From Phenylobacterium sp. (lineage in GTDB: Bacteria; Pseudomonadota; Alphaproteobacteria; Caulobacterales; Caulobacteraceae): a stretch of 55,680 nucleotides of DNA. Location of the stretch: NCBI RefSeq assembly GCF_030645195.1, contig NZ_JAUSLW010000166.1, positions 1-55,680 of the forward strand, read 5' to 3'. Below, in pieces: positions 32,281 to 41,659 of this stretch. Under the pieces are notes generated by a model, which worked only from the letters and a program-made list of their open reading frames with translations, was not told the DNA's origin and ran no database searches. How positions within the stretch are numbered: the stretch's first letter is position 1; each line of letters starts with the position of its first letter. A program made the position numbers and the translations under genes.

Positions 32281-33177
32281 CTATTCCGCCGGTTCCTCGG
32301 AGCCCCGCGGTCGTTCGGCCAGCTCGCGCAGGTAGCGGCCGTACTCGCTCTTGGCCTGGATGCGGCCCAGCTCGGCGAGCTGGGCGTTGTCGATCCAGCC
32401 TTGGCGGAAGGCGATCTCCTCGATGCAGCCGATCCGCAGCCCCTGCCGTTGCTCGAAGGTGCGGATCAGTTCGCCCGCCTGGATCAGGCTGTCGTGGGTG
32501 CCGGCGTCCTCCCAGGCGAAGCCGCGGCCCAGCAGCTCGACGTGCAGGTCGCCTTCCTCCAGGTAGATCTGGTTCAGGGCGGTGATCTCCAGCTCCCCGC
32601 GGGCTGAGCGCTCCAGGGTCTTGGCGAAGGTCGAGGCGCGGCTGTCATAGAAATAGAGGCCGGTGACCGCGTAGTTGGACTTCGGATGGGCAGGTTTCTC
32701 CTCGATGCCCAAGGCCCGGCCGTCGGCGCCCAGCTCCACCACGCCGTAGCGCTCCGGGTCCTGCACCGTGTAGCCGAACACCGTGGCGCCGCGGGTCCGG
32801 GCGTCGGCCGAGCGCAGCATCTGGCTGAAGTTCTGGCCGAAGAAGATGTTGTCGCCCAGGATCATCACGCTGGGCTCGCCGCCCACGAAGTCCTCGCCCA
32901 GGATATAGGCCTCGGCCAGGCCGCCGGGCGTCGGCTGGACGATGTATTCGAACCGCACCCCCAGTTGCGAGCCGTCCCCCAGCAGACGCTTGAAGCCCGA
33001 CTGGTCCTCCGGCGTGGTGATGATCAGGATCTCGCGCACCCCGGCCAGCAGCAGGACCGACAGCGGATAATAGATCATTGGCTTGTCGTAGACCGGCAGC
33101 AGTTGCTTGGAGACCGCGAGCGTCAGGGGGTGCAGGCGCGTGCCCGAGCCGCCGGCCAGGATGATGCCGCGCCTCAT
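32281..33177 (-). CDS. rmlA: Glucose-1-phosphate thymidylyltransferase RmlA
   Basis: Makes dTDP-glucose, the first step to dTDP-L-rhamnose for surface polysaccharide. 298 residues. [20 protein letters not shown] is the nucleotide-binding start, followed by [25 protein letters not shown] and [13 protein letters not shown]. The start at 33177 overlaps the rmlD stop (ATGA); a frame extending to 33288 lies inside rmlD and is unlikely. Last gene of rmlB-rmlD-rmlA. Confidence 0.95.
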   Translation of the reverse strand: MRRGIILAGGSGTRLHPLTLAVSKQLLPVYDKPMIYYPLSVLLLAGVREILIITTPEDQSGFKRLLGDGSQLGVRFEYIVQPTPGGLAEAYILGEDFVGGEPSVMILGDNIFFGQNFSQMLRSADARTRGATVFGYTVQDPERYGVVELGADGRALGIEEKPAHPKSNYAVTGLYFYDSRASTFAKTLERSARGELEITALNQIYLEEGDLHVELLGRGFAWEDAGTHDSLIQAGELIRTFEQRQGLRIGCIEEIAFRQGWIDNAQLAELGRIQAKSEYGRYLRELAERPRGSEEPAE

Positions 33178-34073
33178 GCGTTCACCGCGGCCAGGTTCAG
33201 GTCTTCGATGGTGTCCTCCAGCGCCTCGCGCCACGGGCGCAGCGTCAGACCAAAGACGCCGCGAAGCTTCGCCGTGTCCAGTTCGCAATTGAGCGCGCGG
33301 CGGGCCGGCGTCGGAAAGGCGCTGGTGGGCACCGGTTGCATGCCGGGCGCGGCGCGGTCGGGCCAGGCCAGTTCGAAGATCGCCTGAGCCATCTGGTAGC
33401 GTGTGGCGACCCCGTCATTGACCAGGTGCAGCAGCCCCCATTCGGGGGCGTCGGCGGGCAGGCGCGACAGGCGTTGGGCCTGGCTGAGCATGAAGCCCGC
33501 CACGTCGCCGCTGGCGGTGGGGCAGGCGCGCTGGTCGTCCACCACCCTCAGCAGGGGCTGGGTGGCGCCCAGCTTCAGCATCATCTGCAGGAAGTTCTGC
33601 CCGAAGGCCGAGAACAGCCAGGAGACCCGGGCCACCAGGGCGCGGTCGCAGTTTTCCAGCACCGCCCGCTCGCCGGCCAGCTTGGAGGCGCCGTAGACGT
33701 GCAGGGGGTTGGTGGCGTCGGTCTCGACATAGGCGCCGGCCTTCTCGCCGTCGAACACCATGTCGGTGGAGATGTGGATCAGGGGCACGCCGCGGGCCTG
33801 GCAGGCCCGGGCCATGGCCTCGGGAGCCCGCGCGTTCACCGCATGGGCCAGGTCCGGCTCGCTCTGCGCCTTGTCGACGGCCGCATAGGCCGTGGCGTTG
33901 AACACCAGGTCGACGTCCGGCGCCTCGCCGATGGCGCGGGCCACGGCCTCGGCGTCGGTGACATCCACCTCAGCGCGGGACAGCGCCCTGATCGCCACCC
34001 CGCCGCTTGAACGGAGCATCATCTCCCGGGCGAGCTGCCCGGTGGCGCCGAACTGCAGGATCGTCGTGGTCAT
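33174..34073 (-). CDS. rmlD: dTDP-4-dehydrorhamnose reductase RmlD
   Basis: Final enzyme of dTDP-L-rhamnose synthesis, 299 residues, short-chain dehydrogenase fold. [13 protein letters not shown] is the NADPH-binding start, [14 protein letters not shown] the substrate region and [10 protein letters not shown] the catalytic YxxxK. The start at 34073 overlaps the rmlB stop by four bases, and its own stop overlaps the rmlA start. No rmlC (epimerase) lies in this cluster. Confidence 0.95.
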   Translation of the reverse strand: MTTTILQFGATGQLAREMMLRSSGGVAIRALSRAEVDVTDAEAVARAIGEAPDVDLVFNATAYAAVDKAQSEPDLAHAVNARAPEAMARACQARGVPLIHISTDMVFDGEKAGAYVETDATNPLHVYGASKLAGERAVLENCDRALVARVSWLFSAFGQNFLQMMLKLGATQPLLRVVDDQRACPTASGDVAGFMLSQAQRLSRLPADAPEWGLLHLVNDGVATRYQMAQAIFELAWPDRAAPGMQPVPTSAFPTPARRALNCELDTAKLRGVFGLTLRPWREALEDTIEDLNLAAVNA

Positions 34074-35119
34074 GCCGGGGCGAGGCCCAGGCGCTCGGAC
34101 TGGAAGCCGCGCTCGCGGATGGCCTCCCACCAGGCGCGATTCTCGACGTACCAGCGGACGGTGTCCTCCAGGCCGGCGGCCAGATCGGTCTTGGGCGCCC
34201 AGCCCAGCTCGTTGGCCAGCTTGCTGGCGTCGATGGAGTAGCGGAAGTCGTGACCCGGACGGTCGGCCACGAAGGTGATCCGCTCGGCGTGCGGCACATT
34301 GGCCGGCGCCAGCTTGTCCAGGTGGGCGCAGAGGATCTTGATGACCTCGATATTGCGCAGGTTGGAGTCGCCGCCCACGCAATAGGTCTCCCCCAGCCGG
34401 CCCTTCTGCAGGACGGTCAGCAGGGCGTCGGCGTGGTCGTCCACGTGCAGCCAGTCGCGCACCTGGCGGCCGTCCCCATAGACGGGGATGGTCTTGCCCT
34501 CCATGGCGCGCAGCACGACGGTGGGGATCAGCTTCTCGGGAAACTGGAAGGGGCCGTAGTTGTTGGCGCAGTTGGTGATCACCACCGGCAGGCCGAAGGT
34601 CCGGTTCCAGGCCCGCACCAGATGGTCGGCGCCGGCCTTGCTGGCCGAATAGGGCGAGTTGGGATCGTAGGGGGTGTCCTCGGTGAAGGCTCCGTCCTCG
34701 CCCAGTGCTCCGAACACCTCGTCGGTGGAGACGTGGTGGAAGCGGAAGGTCGCCTTCCTCTCGGGCTCCAGGCTGTTCCAGTAGGCCCGCGCGGCCTCCA
34801 GCAGGACCGCGGTGCCCAGGACATTGGTGCGCACGAAGTCCAGGGGACCGTCGATGGCCCGGTCGTTGTGGCTCTCGGCGGCCAGGTGCATCACCGCGTC
34901 GGGCTGGCGCCTGGCGAAGATGGCCTGGACGGCGGCGGCGTCGCAGATGTCGGCCTGCTCGAAGGCGTAGAGCGGCGAGGCCGAGACCTCGGCGACATTC
35001 TCCAGATTGGCCGAGTAGGCCAGGACGTCGAGGTTCACCACCTCATGGCCGTCCGCCACGGCCCGTCTCACGACCGCCGACCCGATGAACCCGGCGCCGC
35101 CCGTAACAAGGATTTTCAT
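34070..35119 (-). CDS. rmlB: dTDP-glucose 4,6-dehydratase RmlB
   Basis: Second step of dTDP-L-rhamnose synthesis, 349 residues, extended short-chain dehydrogenase. MKILVTGGAGFIGSAVVRRA binds NAD. HLAAESHNDRAIDGPLDFVR, HHVSTDEVFGALG and PYSASKAGADHLVRAW (catalytic YxxxK) are diagnostic, and RDWLHVDDHADAL follows. The start at 35119 is chosen because the Rossmann motif begins at residue 2; an upstream in-frame start at 35155 adds 12 residues. First gene of the operon. Confidence 0.95.
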   Translation of the reverse strand: MKILVTGGAGFIGSAVVRRAVADGHEVVNLDVLAYSANLENVAEVSASPLYAFEQADICDAAAVQAIFARRQPDAVMHLAAESHNDRAIDGPLDFVRTNVLGTAVLLEAARAYWNSLEPERKATFRFHHVSTDEVFGALGEDGAFTEDTPYDPNSPYSASKAGADHLVRAWNRTFGLPVVITNCANNYGPFQFPEKLIPTVVLRAMEGKTIPVYGDGRQVRDWLHVDDHADALLTVLQKGRLGETYCVGGDSNLRNIEVIKILCAHLDKLAPANVPHAERITFVADRPGHDFRYSIDASKLANELGWAPKTDLAAGLEDTVRWYVENRAWWEAIRERGFQSERLGLAPA

Positions 35120-35287
35120 GGAGTCTTTCGTAAGCGATGGCGGCGGTCTTGCCACGTCAATTCCCGCAGGACGTGCCTCTAACAGGAGATCGCCTTCGGC
35201 TCAAATCGCGCGATGCGTGACGCTTTTTCGCAAGGGCCGTGCTTGAGGCGATGGGACGGGGCGCCTACAGTCTGCCTACTCGCCCCT

Positions 35288-35329
35288 CGCATTTTCGGGG
35301 ATGTCGCCGCGCCCCCGCATTTTCGGGGA
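35288..35329. repeat. Tandem hairpin motif upstream of MATE gene
   Basis: CGCATTTTCGGGGA occurs twice, at 35288 and 35316, 28 bp apart. Each copy can fold, since CCCC lies before it and CGGGG within it, leaving CATTTT as a loop. It lies 38-79 bp before the preferred start of the transporter, so it could be a two-site operator. Confidence 0.45.
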
Positions 35330-35366
35330 CCAGTCGCAGGCGGGCGGCGCCTGTCGCGCCTTGGGG

Positions 35367-36977
35367 ATGGCTGTGGTTTCAAGTTCAAGCGACGGGCCTG
35401 TTGGGGCCTCCACCGGCGGGCGCGGCGCAGGTCCTCCCCCAGGCGGCAGACGCTTCGGACCCGGCGGCGGCCAGGACCTGACCACCGGTCCTATCGGCAA
35501 GACCCTGATCATGTTCGCCCTGCCGGTGATGGGCTCCAACATCCTGCAGTCCCTGAACGGCTCGGCCAACGCCATCTGGGTGAGCCACGTCCTGGGGGAG
35601 GCGGCGCTGACGGCCACCTCCAACGCCAACATCATCCTGTTCCTGATGCTGGGCGCCGCCTTCGGGGTCAGCATGTCGGCCAACCTGCTGATCGGCCAGT
35701 CGATCGGGGCGGGCGACCGGGCCATGGTCAAGCGGGTGATCGGCACCGCCACCACCTTCTTCATCGCCCTTTCGGTCTCGGTGGGGGCGGGGGGCTGGCT
35801 GCTGACGCCCACCATCCTGCGCGCCATGGGCACGCCGCCGGACGCCGTGGGGGACGCCATCACCTATCTGCGGGTGATCTTCCTGGCCATGCCGTTCATG
35901 TACTTCTTCTCCTTCGTCATGATGGCGCAGCGGGGGACGGGGGATTCCAAGACCCCCTTCTACTTCTCGCTGTTCGCGGTGGGGATGGACGTCATCCTCA
36001 ACCCCCTGCTGATCACCGGCTTCGGCCCCGCCCCGCGCATGGGTATCGCCGGCTCAGCCATGGCCACCCTCACCAGCCAGACCATCACGCTCGCCGCCAT
36101 GCTGGTCTATCTCTACCGGACCAAGTCGATCCTGGTGCTGCGCCGCGACGAGTGGAGGCTGCTCAAACCGGAGTGGGAGATTCTCAAGACCATCGCGGTC
36201 AAGGGCATGCCCATGGCCTTCCAGATGCTGGTGATCTCCGGGGCGGCGGTGCTGATGATCAGCATGGTCAACACCTACGGCTCCCACACCGCGGCGGCCT
36301 ATGGCGCGGCGACCCAGCTCTGGACCTATGTGCAGATGCCGGCCATGGCGCTGGGCGCGGCGGTCTCCTCGATGGCCGCCCAGAACGTCGGCGCGGGCCG
36401 GATGGACCGGGTCGACAAGATCGCCGGGATCGGCTCGCTCTACGCCGCCCTGCTCAGCGCGGGGCCCGTGGCGGCGATCTATCTGGTCGAGCCGATCATC
36501 CTGCATCTCTTCCTGCCGGCCGGCAGCCCGTCCCACGCCATCGCCATGCACATCAACGCCTATGCGCTGTGGGGCTTCATCCCGTTCGGGGTGTCCTTCA
36601 TCCTGTCGGGGATCGTGCGGGCCACCGGCTCGGTCTGGCCGCCGCTGTTTGCGATGATCATCTCGCTGTGGGTGGTGCGGGTGCCCTTCGCCAAGCTGCT
36701 GATGCCCTATATCGGCGCCGACGCCATCTGGTGGAGCTTCCCGCTCGGCAGCGTCGTCTCCTGCATCCTGGCCGCGGCCTGGTTCCGCTGGGGCCCGTGG
36801 CGCAAGGCCCGCCTGATGAAGTTCACCCCGCACGGGGACGCGCCGGACACCGGCATGAGCCCTCCCGGCGGCCTGGAGGAGAGCGAGGCCGCCGAGGTGG
36901 TGGCCGAGGCCGGCCAGCCGGAAGTTACGGCTCCACCAGGGCCGAATAGACCAAGGTCCGAAGCTCCCGCCGAATAG
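35367..36977 (+). CDS. MATE-family efflux transporter
   Basis: Multidrug and toxic-compound extrusion family transporter, 536 residues from this start. The twelve-span core begins near GPIGKTLIMFALPVMGSNIL and shows FGVSMSANLLIGQSIGAGDR and the matching second half AVSSMAAQNVGAGRMDRVDK, the two related halves of MATE proteins. Two starts are possible. ATG 35367 follows TTGGGG; ATG 35301 would add 22 residues and would lie in a tandem repeat, so the shorter form is preferred. The hydrophilic C-terminal tail overlaps the convergent hydrolase gene by 53 bases. Substrate unknown. Confidence 0.85.
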   Translation: MAVVSSSSDGPVGASTGGRGAGPPPGGRRFGPGGGQDLTTGPIGKTLIMFALPVMGSNILQSLNGSANAIWVSHVLGEAALTATSNANIILFLMLGAAFGVSMSANLLIGQSIGAGDRAMVKRVIGTATTFFIALSVSVGAGGWLLTPTILRAMGTPPDAVGDAITYLRVIFLAMPFMYFFSFVMMAQRGTGDSKTPFYFSLFAVGMDVILNPLLITGFGPAPRMGIAGSAMATLTSQTITLAAMLVYLYRTKSILVLRRDEWRLLKPEWEILKTIAVKGMPMAFQMLVISGAAVLMISMVNTYGSHTAAAYGAATQLWTYVQMPAMALGAAVSSMAAQNVGAGRMDRVDKIAGIGSLYAALLSAGPVAAIYLVEPIILHLFLPAGSPSHAIAMHINAYALWGFIPFGVSFILSGIVRATGSVWPPLFAMIISLWVVRVPFAKLLMPYIGADAIWWSFPLGSVVSCILAAAWFRWGPWRKARLMKFTPHGDAPDTGMSPPGGLEESEAAEVVAEAGQPEVTAPPGPNRPRSEAPAE

Positions 36978-38139
36978 GATAGGTGGAGGACGGCAGGACC
37001 TGGGTCATGAACACCACCTGGATATCCTCCACCGGATCGACCCAGAAGGCGGTCGAGGCCGCCCCGCCCCAATAGTACTCGCCCGGACTGGAGGTCAGCA
37101 TGGCCTTCACCGGGTCGAAGGTGACGGCGAAGCCGAGGCCGAAGCCCACCCCGGCGTTGGTGGCCTCCGAGAATAGGGACCGCGAGAGGTCCGTCAGGTC
37201 CTGGCCGCCGGGCAGGTGGTTCGAGGCCATCAGTTTCAGGGTCTTGGGGGCGATCAGCCTCTGGCCGTCCAGCGCCCCGCCGTTCGCCAGCATCTTGCAG
37301 AAGGCCATGTAGTCCTTGGCCGTCGAGACCAGGCCGCCGCCTCCGGAGTGGAAGTCGGGCGCCTGCAGGTAGGGGCTGGTCTCCGGATCGTCCTGCAGGG
37401 TGAGGCCGCCGGAGGGCGTGGCGTTGTAGCAGGCGGCGAAGCGGGGACGCTGATCCTCACGGACCTGGAAGCCGGTGTCGATCATCTTCAGCGGATCGAA
37501 GATGCGGCCCTGCAGGAAGCTCTGGAACGGCATGCCGGAGATCCGCTCCACCAGCACCCCCAGGACGTCGGTGGAGACCGAGTAGTTCCAGGCCTCGCCC
37601 GGTGAGAACTCCAGGGGCAGCTTGGCCAACTCGCCGACGAAGCCGTCCATGTTCAGGCCGGTGGGGCCGCCGATCTGGAGCTTGCGGTAGGCGGCGTCGA
37701 CATTGCCTCGGTTCTGGAAGCCGTAGGTCAGGCCCGAGGTGTGGCGCAGCAGGTCGATCATCTGCATCGGCCGGGACGGCGGCGTGGTCATGTACGGACC
37801 GGTCCCGGCGGCGAAGACCCCGAGGTGCTTCCACTCCGGGATGAAGCGGGTCACCGGATCGTCCAGGGCCACCAGCCCCTCCTCCACCAGCATCATGAAG
37901 GCCAGGCTCGTGATGGGCTTGGTCATGGAATAGATGCGGAAGAGGGTGTCGGTGGCGACGGCCCTGCCGCGCTCCAGGTCGGCCTGGCCCAGCAGGGTCT
38001 CGTGGACCAGCTCGCCGCGGCGGACGATCTGGACCTGGGCGCAGGGGATGCGGCCCGGCTCGACATAGCGGCCGGCCAGGAAGCGATCGAGCTTGCCGAG
38101 GCGCTCGCTGGAGAAGCCGAATTTCTCGGGCCGGGTCAT
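36925..38139 (-). CDS. Serine beta-lactamase-like hydrolase (class C/esterase type)
   Basis: Penicillin-binding-protein-like serine hydrolase, 404 residues, no signal peptide. The catalytic SxxK is SMTK at 71-74. Y186 in NYSVSTD takes the YxN position, and HSGGGG replaces the usual KTG. This set is typical of class C-like esterases (EstB, LovD type) more than of true beta-lactamases. The start at 38139 has AAGGA upstream; a longer frame to 38313 is not supported. It lies convergent to the MATE gene with a 53-base overlap. Likely an esterase or transacylase; substrate unknown. Confidence 0.8.
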   Translation of the reverse strand: MTRPEKFGFSSERLGKLDRFLAGRYVEPGRIPCAQVQIVRRGELVHETLLGQADLERGRAVATDTLFRIYSMTKPITSLAFMMLVEEGLVALDDPVTRFIPEWKHLGVFAAGTGPYMTTPPSRPMQMIDLLRHTSGLTYGFQNRGNVDAAYRKLQIGGPTGLNMDGFVGELAKLPLEFSPGEAWNYSVSTDVLGVLVERISGMPFQSFLQGRIFDPLKMIDTGFQVREDQRPRFAACYNATPSGGLTLQDDPETSPYLQAPDFHSGGGGLVSTAKDYMAFCKMLANGGALDGQRLIAPKTLKLMASNHLPGGQDLTDLSRSLFSEATNAGVGFGLGFAVTFDPVKAMLTSSPGEYYWGGAASTAFWVDPVEDIQVVFMTQVLPSSTYPIRRELRTLVYSALVEP

Positions 38140-38262
38140 GGGGCGGATCCTTGGTGAGGGTGGGCCCGCCCACCGTGCCCGGAGCCGGCGGTCGGTTTCA
38201 ACAGCAAGTTCGGCCGCCCGGCGTCCGGCCAGGAGGGCGGGGCGAAGAATTTCCCGGAAATG

Positions 38263-38305
38263 CGCAACAGGCGCCGTTGCGTAACTCGAACAGGCGTTTG
38301 ATAAT
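38263..38305 (+). promoter_or_regulatory. Promoter with inverted repeat upstream of acyl-CoA dehydrogenase
   Basis: TTGCGT (38277-38282) and GATAAT (38300-38305) have a 17-base spacer. CGCAAC (38263-38268) and GTTGCG (38276-38281) form an inverted repeat overlapping the -35, suitable for a repressor. The rest of the 38140-38426 gap shows a ribosome site GGGAGG before the gene and nothing else clear. Confidence 0.5.
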
Positions 38306-38426
38306 GCCGACATGACCGGCGGCCTAAGGGCCTGTCCGGTCGCGGAATTTTACGTCGGCGTCGCTCTACGCCATACCGGTTTTAGGAAAAATTGGCCGCA
38401 ACCCGCGGCGACATGGGAGGCCATAG

Positions 38427-39761
38427 ATGGCTTGGGATTTTGAGACCGACCCGGAGTTCCAGAAGAAGCTGGACTGGATCGAGGACTTCATGCGCGAGGA
38501 GGTCGAGCCCTTGAGCCATCTGGGCATGGCCGTCCATGGTCCGCTCGGCCGCGAGAAGTTCATCAAGCCGCTGCAACAGAAGGTGAAGGATCAGGGCCTG
38601 TGGGCCTGCCACCTGGGTCCCGAACTGGGCGGCCAGGGCTTTGGCCAGCTGAAGCTCGGCCTGATGAACGAGAAGCTCGGCCGCAACGGCCTGGCTCCCA
38701 CCGTCTTCGGCTGCCAGGCGCCCGACACCGGCAACGCCGAGATCATCGCCCACTACGGCACCGAGAAGCAGAAGGAGCAGTATCTCTGGCCGCTGCTCAA
38801 CGGCGACATCCGCTCGGCCTTCTCGATGTCCGAGCCCACCGGCGGCTCCGACCCGCTCACCTTCAAGACCCGCGCGGTTCTCGACGGCAATGAGTGGGTG
38901 ATCAACGGTGAGAAGTGGTTCTCCACCAACGCCCGCTATTCCAAGGTTCTGGTGCTCTATGCGATCACCGATCCGGACGCCAAGGACCCCTACCGCCGCA
39001 CCTCGATCTTCCTGGTGCCCACCGACACGCCTGGCGTGGAGATCATCCGCAACGTGGCGGTCGGCGGCGGCGGCGAGATCGGCGGCGGGACCGAGGGCTA
39101 TGTCCGCTACAACAATGTGCGGGTGCCCTATGACGCCCTGCTGGGGGACCGCGGCGCGGCCTTCGTCATCGCCCAGGTCCGCCTGGGCGGCGGCCGGGTC
39201 CACCACGCCATGCGCACGGTCGGCTCCTGCAAGCACGCCCTGGACCTAATGTGCCAGCGCGCGGCCTCGCGGAATACCCGCGACGGCAAGCTGGCCGATC
39301 TGCAGATGGTGCAGGCCGACATCGCCGACAGCTGGATCGCGCTCGAGTCCTTCCGCCTGCTGGTGCTGCGCACCGCCTGGCTGATCGACAAGCACAAGGA
39401 CTACAACCTGGTGCGCAAGGACATCGCGGCCATCAAGGTCATGATGCCCAAGGTCTATAACGACATCGCCACCAAGGCCGCCCACCTGCACGGCGCGCTC
39501 GGGGTCTCCAACGAGATGCCCTTCATGCACATGGTCACCAGCTCGCTGGTCATGGGCATCGCCGACGGTCCCACCGAGGTGCACAAGGTGACCTTGGCCA
39601 AGCAGGTCATGAAGGACTACCAGCCCGACAACGACCTGTTCCCCAAGTACCACATCCCGCGCCTGCGCGAGGAAGCCCACGAGAAGTACGCCGACGAGCT
39701 GTCGGACCTAAAGAAGGACTACGAGAAGCTGCGCGGCGCCCGGGAGACCGAGAAGGCTTAA
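38427..39761 (+). CDS. Acyl-CoA dehydrogenase
   Basis: FAD-dependent acyl-CoA dehydrogenase, 444 residues, catalysing the first oxidation of an acyl-CoA in the cytoplasm. LWACHLGPELGGQGFGQLKL, SAFSMSEPTGGSDPLTFKT and WVINGEKWFSTNA are the FAD/substrate-binding blocks of the family; ALGVSNEMPFMHM and IADGPTEVHKVTLAKQVMKD form the C-terminal part. Chain length is longer than the usual 380-390 because of a charged C-terminal tail (EEAHEKYADELSDLKKDYEK). Ribosome site GGGAGG lies 7 bases before the start. The acyl-CoA synthetase follows, which suggests a shared catabolic role. The chain specificity cannot be told. Confidence 0.9.
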   Translation: MAWDFETDPEFQKKLDWIEDFMREEVEPLSHLGMAVHGPLGREKFIKPLQQKVKDQGLWACHLGPELGGQGFGQLKLGLMNEKLGRNGLAPTVFGCQAPDTGNAEIIAHYGTEKQKEQYLWPLLNGDIRSAFSMSEPTGGSDPLTFKTRAVLDGNEWVINGEKWFSTNARYSKVLVLYAITDPDAKDPYRRTSIFLVPTDTPGVEIIRNVAVGGGGEIGGGTEGYVRYNNVRVPYDALLGDRGAAFVIAQVRLGGGRVHHAMRTVGSCKHALDLMCQRAASRNTRDGKLADLQMVQADIADSWIALESFRLLVLRTAWLIDKHKDYNLVRKDIAAIKVMMPKVYNDIATKAAHLHGALGVSNEMPFMHMVTSSLVMGIADGPTEVHKVTLAKQVMKDYQPDNDLFPKYHIPRLREEAHEKYADELSDLKKDYEKLRGARETEKA

Positions 39762-39812
39762 GCCGACTTCGATCCAGGCCCTTTCCGGTTCCGGAAAGGC
39801 GCGACAATGTGG

Positions 39813-39842
39813 GGGCGGCTCCTTTGCGGGAGCCGCCCTTTG
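39813..39842 (+). terminator. Terminator after acyl-CoA dehydrogenase
   Basis: GGGCGGCTCC pairs with GGGAGCCGCCC around a 5-base loop and is followed by TTTG. The short T-run suggests only partial termination before the acyl-CoA synthetase. Confidence 0.6.
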
Positions 39843-39887
39843 CATGCCCCGACATTTCCAGCGTCTCCATATTTCGACGAGATTTGC

Positions 39888-41657
39888 ATGACCGACGTCC
39901 AGACCCCCTCCCAGGCGAGCTCCGCGGCCCCGACGTGGCCGGTGATGAGCATCAGCCAGGCCCATGCGCGGCTGACGGCGCCCGGCCAGCGGTTCGAGAT
40001 GGAGGAGAAGACGATCCGCGGGGTGGAGACCCGGGTCTGGAAGAACGCCCCACCGACACTGCGCGACGTCTTCCTCAACGGCCGCGGCTTCCCCGAGCGG
40101 GAGTTCCTGATCAACGACGATGAACGGGTGAGCTATGAGGCCTTCGCCCGCGCCACCCTGACCCTGGCCCACCGGCTGCAGGCCGACGGGGTGAAGAAGG
40201 GCGACCGGGTGGCGGTGATCATGCGCAACCTGCCCGAATGGCCCGTCACCTTCTGGGCCGGGATCCTCGTGGGCGCCATCGTCACCCCCCTGAACGCCTG
40301 GTGGACGGGCGCCGAGCTGGAGTACGGCCTGGCCGATTCCGGGACCAAGGTGGCCTTCGTCGACGACGAGCGGCTGGAGCGCCTGGCCGACCATCTGAAG
40401 GCCCTGCCGGACCTGGAGCGGGTCTATGTCAGCCGCCTGCACGAGGCCCGCGGCGACGGGCGGGTCAAGCGGCTGGAGGACGTCATCGGCAAGCCCAACG
40501 ACTGGCAGGCCCTCGCCGACAGCCCGCTGCCGGAGGTGGAGATCGGGCCCGAGGACGACGCCACCATCCTCTACACCTCCGGCACCACCGGGAAGCCGAA
40601 GGGGGCGCTGGGCTCCCACCGCAACATGACGTCGAACATCATGGCCAGCGGCATCTCGGCCTCGCGCAACTTCCTGCGCGCCGGCCAGCCCCTGCCCGAG
40701 AGCGATCCCCACAAGCTGCCCCAGCGCTGCACGCTGCTGGTGGTGCCGATGTTCCACGCCACGGGCCTGTCGGCGAATCTCAGCCCCAGCATGAACGCCG
40801 GCGGCAAGATCGTGATGATGCGCCGCTGGGAGCCAGAGGCGGCCATGCGGCTGATCGAGCGCGAGCGGGTCAGCTCCACCGGCGGGGTCCCCACCATCGC
40901 CTGGCAGCTGATCGAGCACCCGGCGCGGGCCAAGTACGACCTGTCGTCCCTGGTGGCGGTCTCCTACGGCGGGGCGCCCTCTGCGCCGGAACTGGTGCGC
41001 AAGATCGTCGAGGTCTTCCCGGCCTCCCAGCCCGGCAACGGCTGGGGCATGACCGAGACCACCGCCACCTTCACCAGCCACCTGGGCAGGGACTATGAGG
41101 CCCGCCCCGACTCCGCCGGGCCCGCCGCCCCGGTGGGCGAGATGCAGATTCGCGACCCGGCCGACGGAGTGAGCATCCTGGCCCCCGGCGCGGTGGGGGA
41201 GCTCTGGGTCAAGGGTCCGCAGGTGGTGAAGCTCTACTGGAACAAGCCGCAGGCCACGGCCGAGACCTTCGTCGACGGCTGGCTGCGCACGGGCGACCTG
41301 GCGCGGGTGGACGAGGAGGGCTTCCTGTTCATCGTCGACCGGGCCAAGGACATGCTGATCCGGGGCGGTGAAAACATCTTCTGTGTCGAAGTCGAGAATG
41401 TTTTGTATGACCATCCCGACGTCATGGACGCGGCCCTGGTCGGCGTTCCGCACAAGACGCTCGGTGAGGAACCGGCGGCCGTGGTGCATCTGAAGCCCGG
41501 GGGCGCGGCGACCCAAGCCGACCTCCAGGCCTGGGTGCGCGAACGGCTGGCGGCGTTCAAGGTCCCGGTCAAGGTCGCCTTCTGGCCCGAAACCCTGCCC
41601 CGCAACGCCAACGGCAAGATTCTCAAGACCGAGCTGAAGAAGGTGTTCGAGGAGTAG
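39888..41657 (+). CDS. Acyl-CoA synthetase (AMP-forming)
   Basis: Activates a carboxylic acid to its CoA thioester through an acyl-AMP. 589 residues. The phosphate loop is YTSGTTGKPKGALGSHRN; other core motifs are YGGAPSAPELVRKI, NGWGMTETTATF, GWLRTGDLARVDEEGFLFIV and the C-terminal NANGKILKTELKK with the catalytic lysine. The start at 39888 gives MTDVQTPSQ; a frame from 39807 would run through the preceding hairpin. Substrate class (fatty, aromatic or isoprenoid acid) is not predictable. It is followed 2 bp later by the FMN reductase gene. Confidence 0.9.
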   Translation: MTDVQTPSQASSAAPTWPVMSISQAHARLTAPGQRFEMEEKTIRGVETRVWKNAPPTLRDVFLNGRGFPEREFLINDDERVSYEAFARATLTLAHRLQADGVKKGDRVAVIMRNLPEWPVTFWAGILVGAIVTPLNAWWTGAELEYGLADSGTKVAFVDDERLERLADHLKALPDLERVYVSRLHEARGDGRVKRLEDVIGKPNDWQALADSPLPEVEIGPEDDATILYTSGTTGKPKGALGSHRNMTSNIMASGISASRNFLRAGQPLPESDPHKLPQRCTLLVVPMFHATGLSANLSPSMNAGGKIVMMRRWEPEAAMRLIERERVSSTGGVPTIAWQLIEHPARAKYDLSSLVAVSYGGAPSAPELVRKIVEVFPASQPGNGWGMTETTATFTSHLGRDYEARPDSAGPAAPVGEMQIRDPADGVSILAPGAVGELWVKGPQVVKLYWNKPQATAETFVDGWLRTGDLARVDEEGFLFIVDRAKDMLIRGGENIFCVEVENVLYDHPDVMDAALVGVPHKTLGEEPAAVVHLKPGGAATQADLQAWVRERLAAFKVPVKVAFWPETLPRNANGKILKTELKKVFEE

Positions 41658-41659
41658 GC

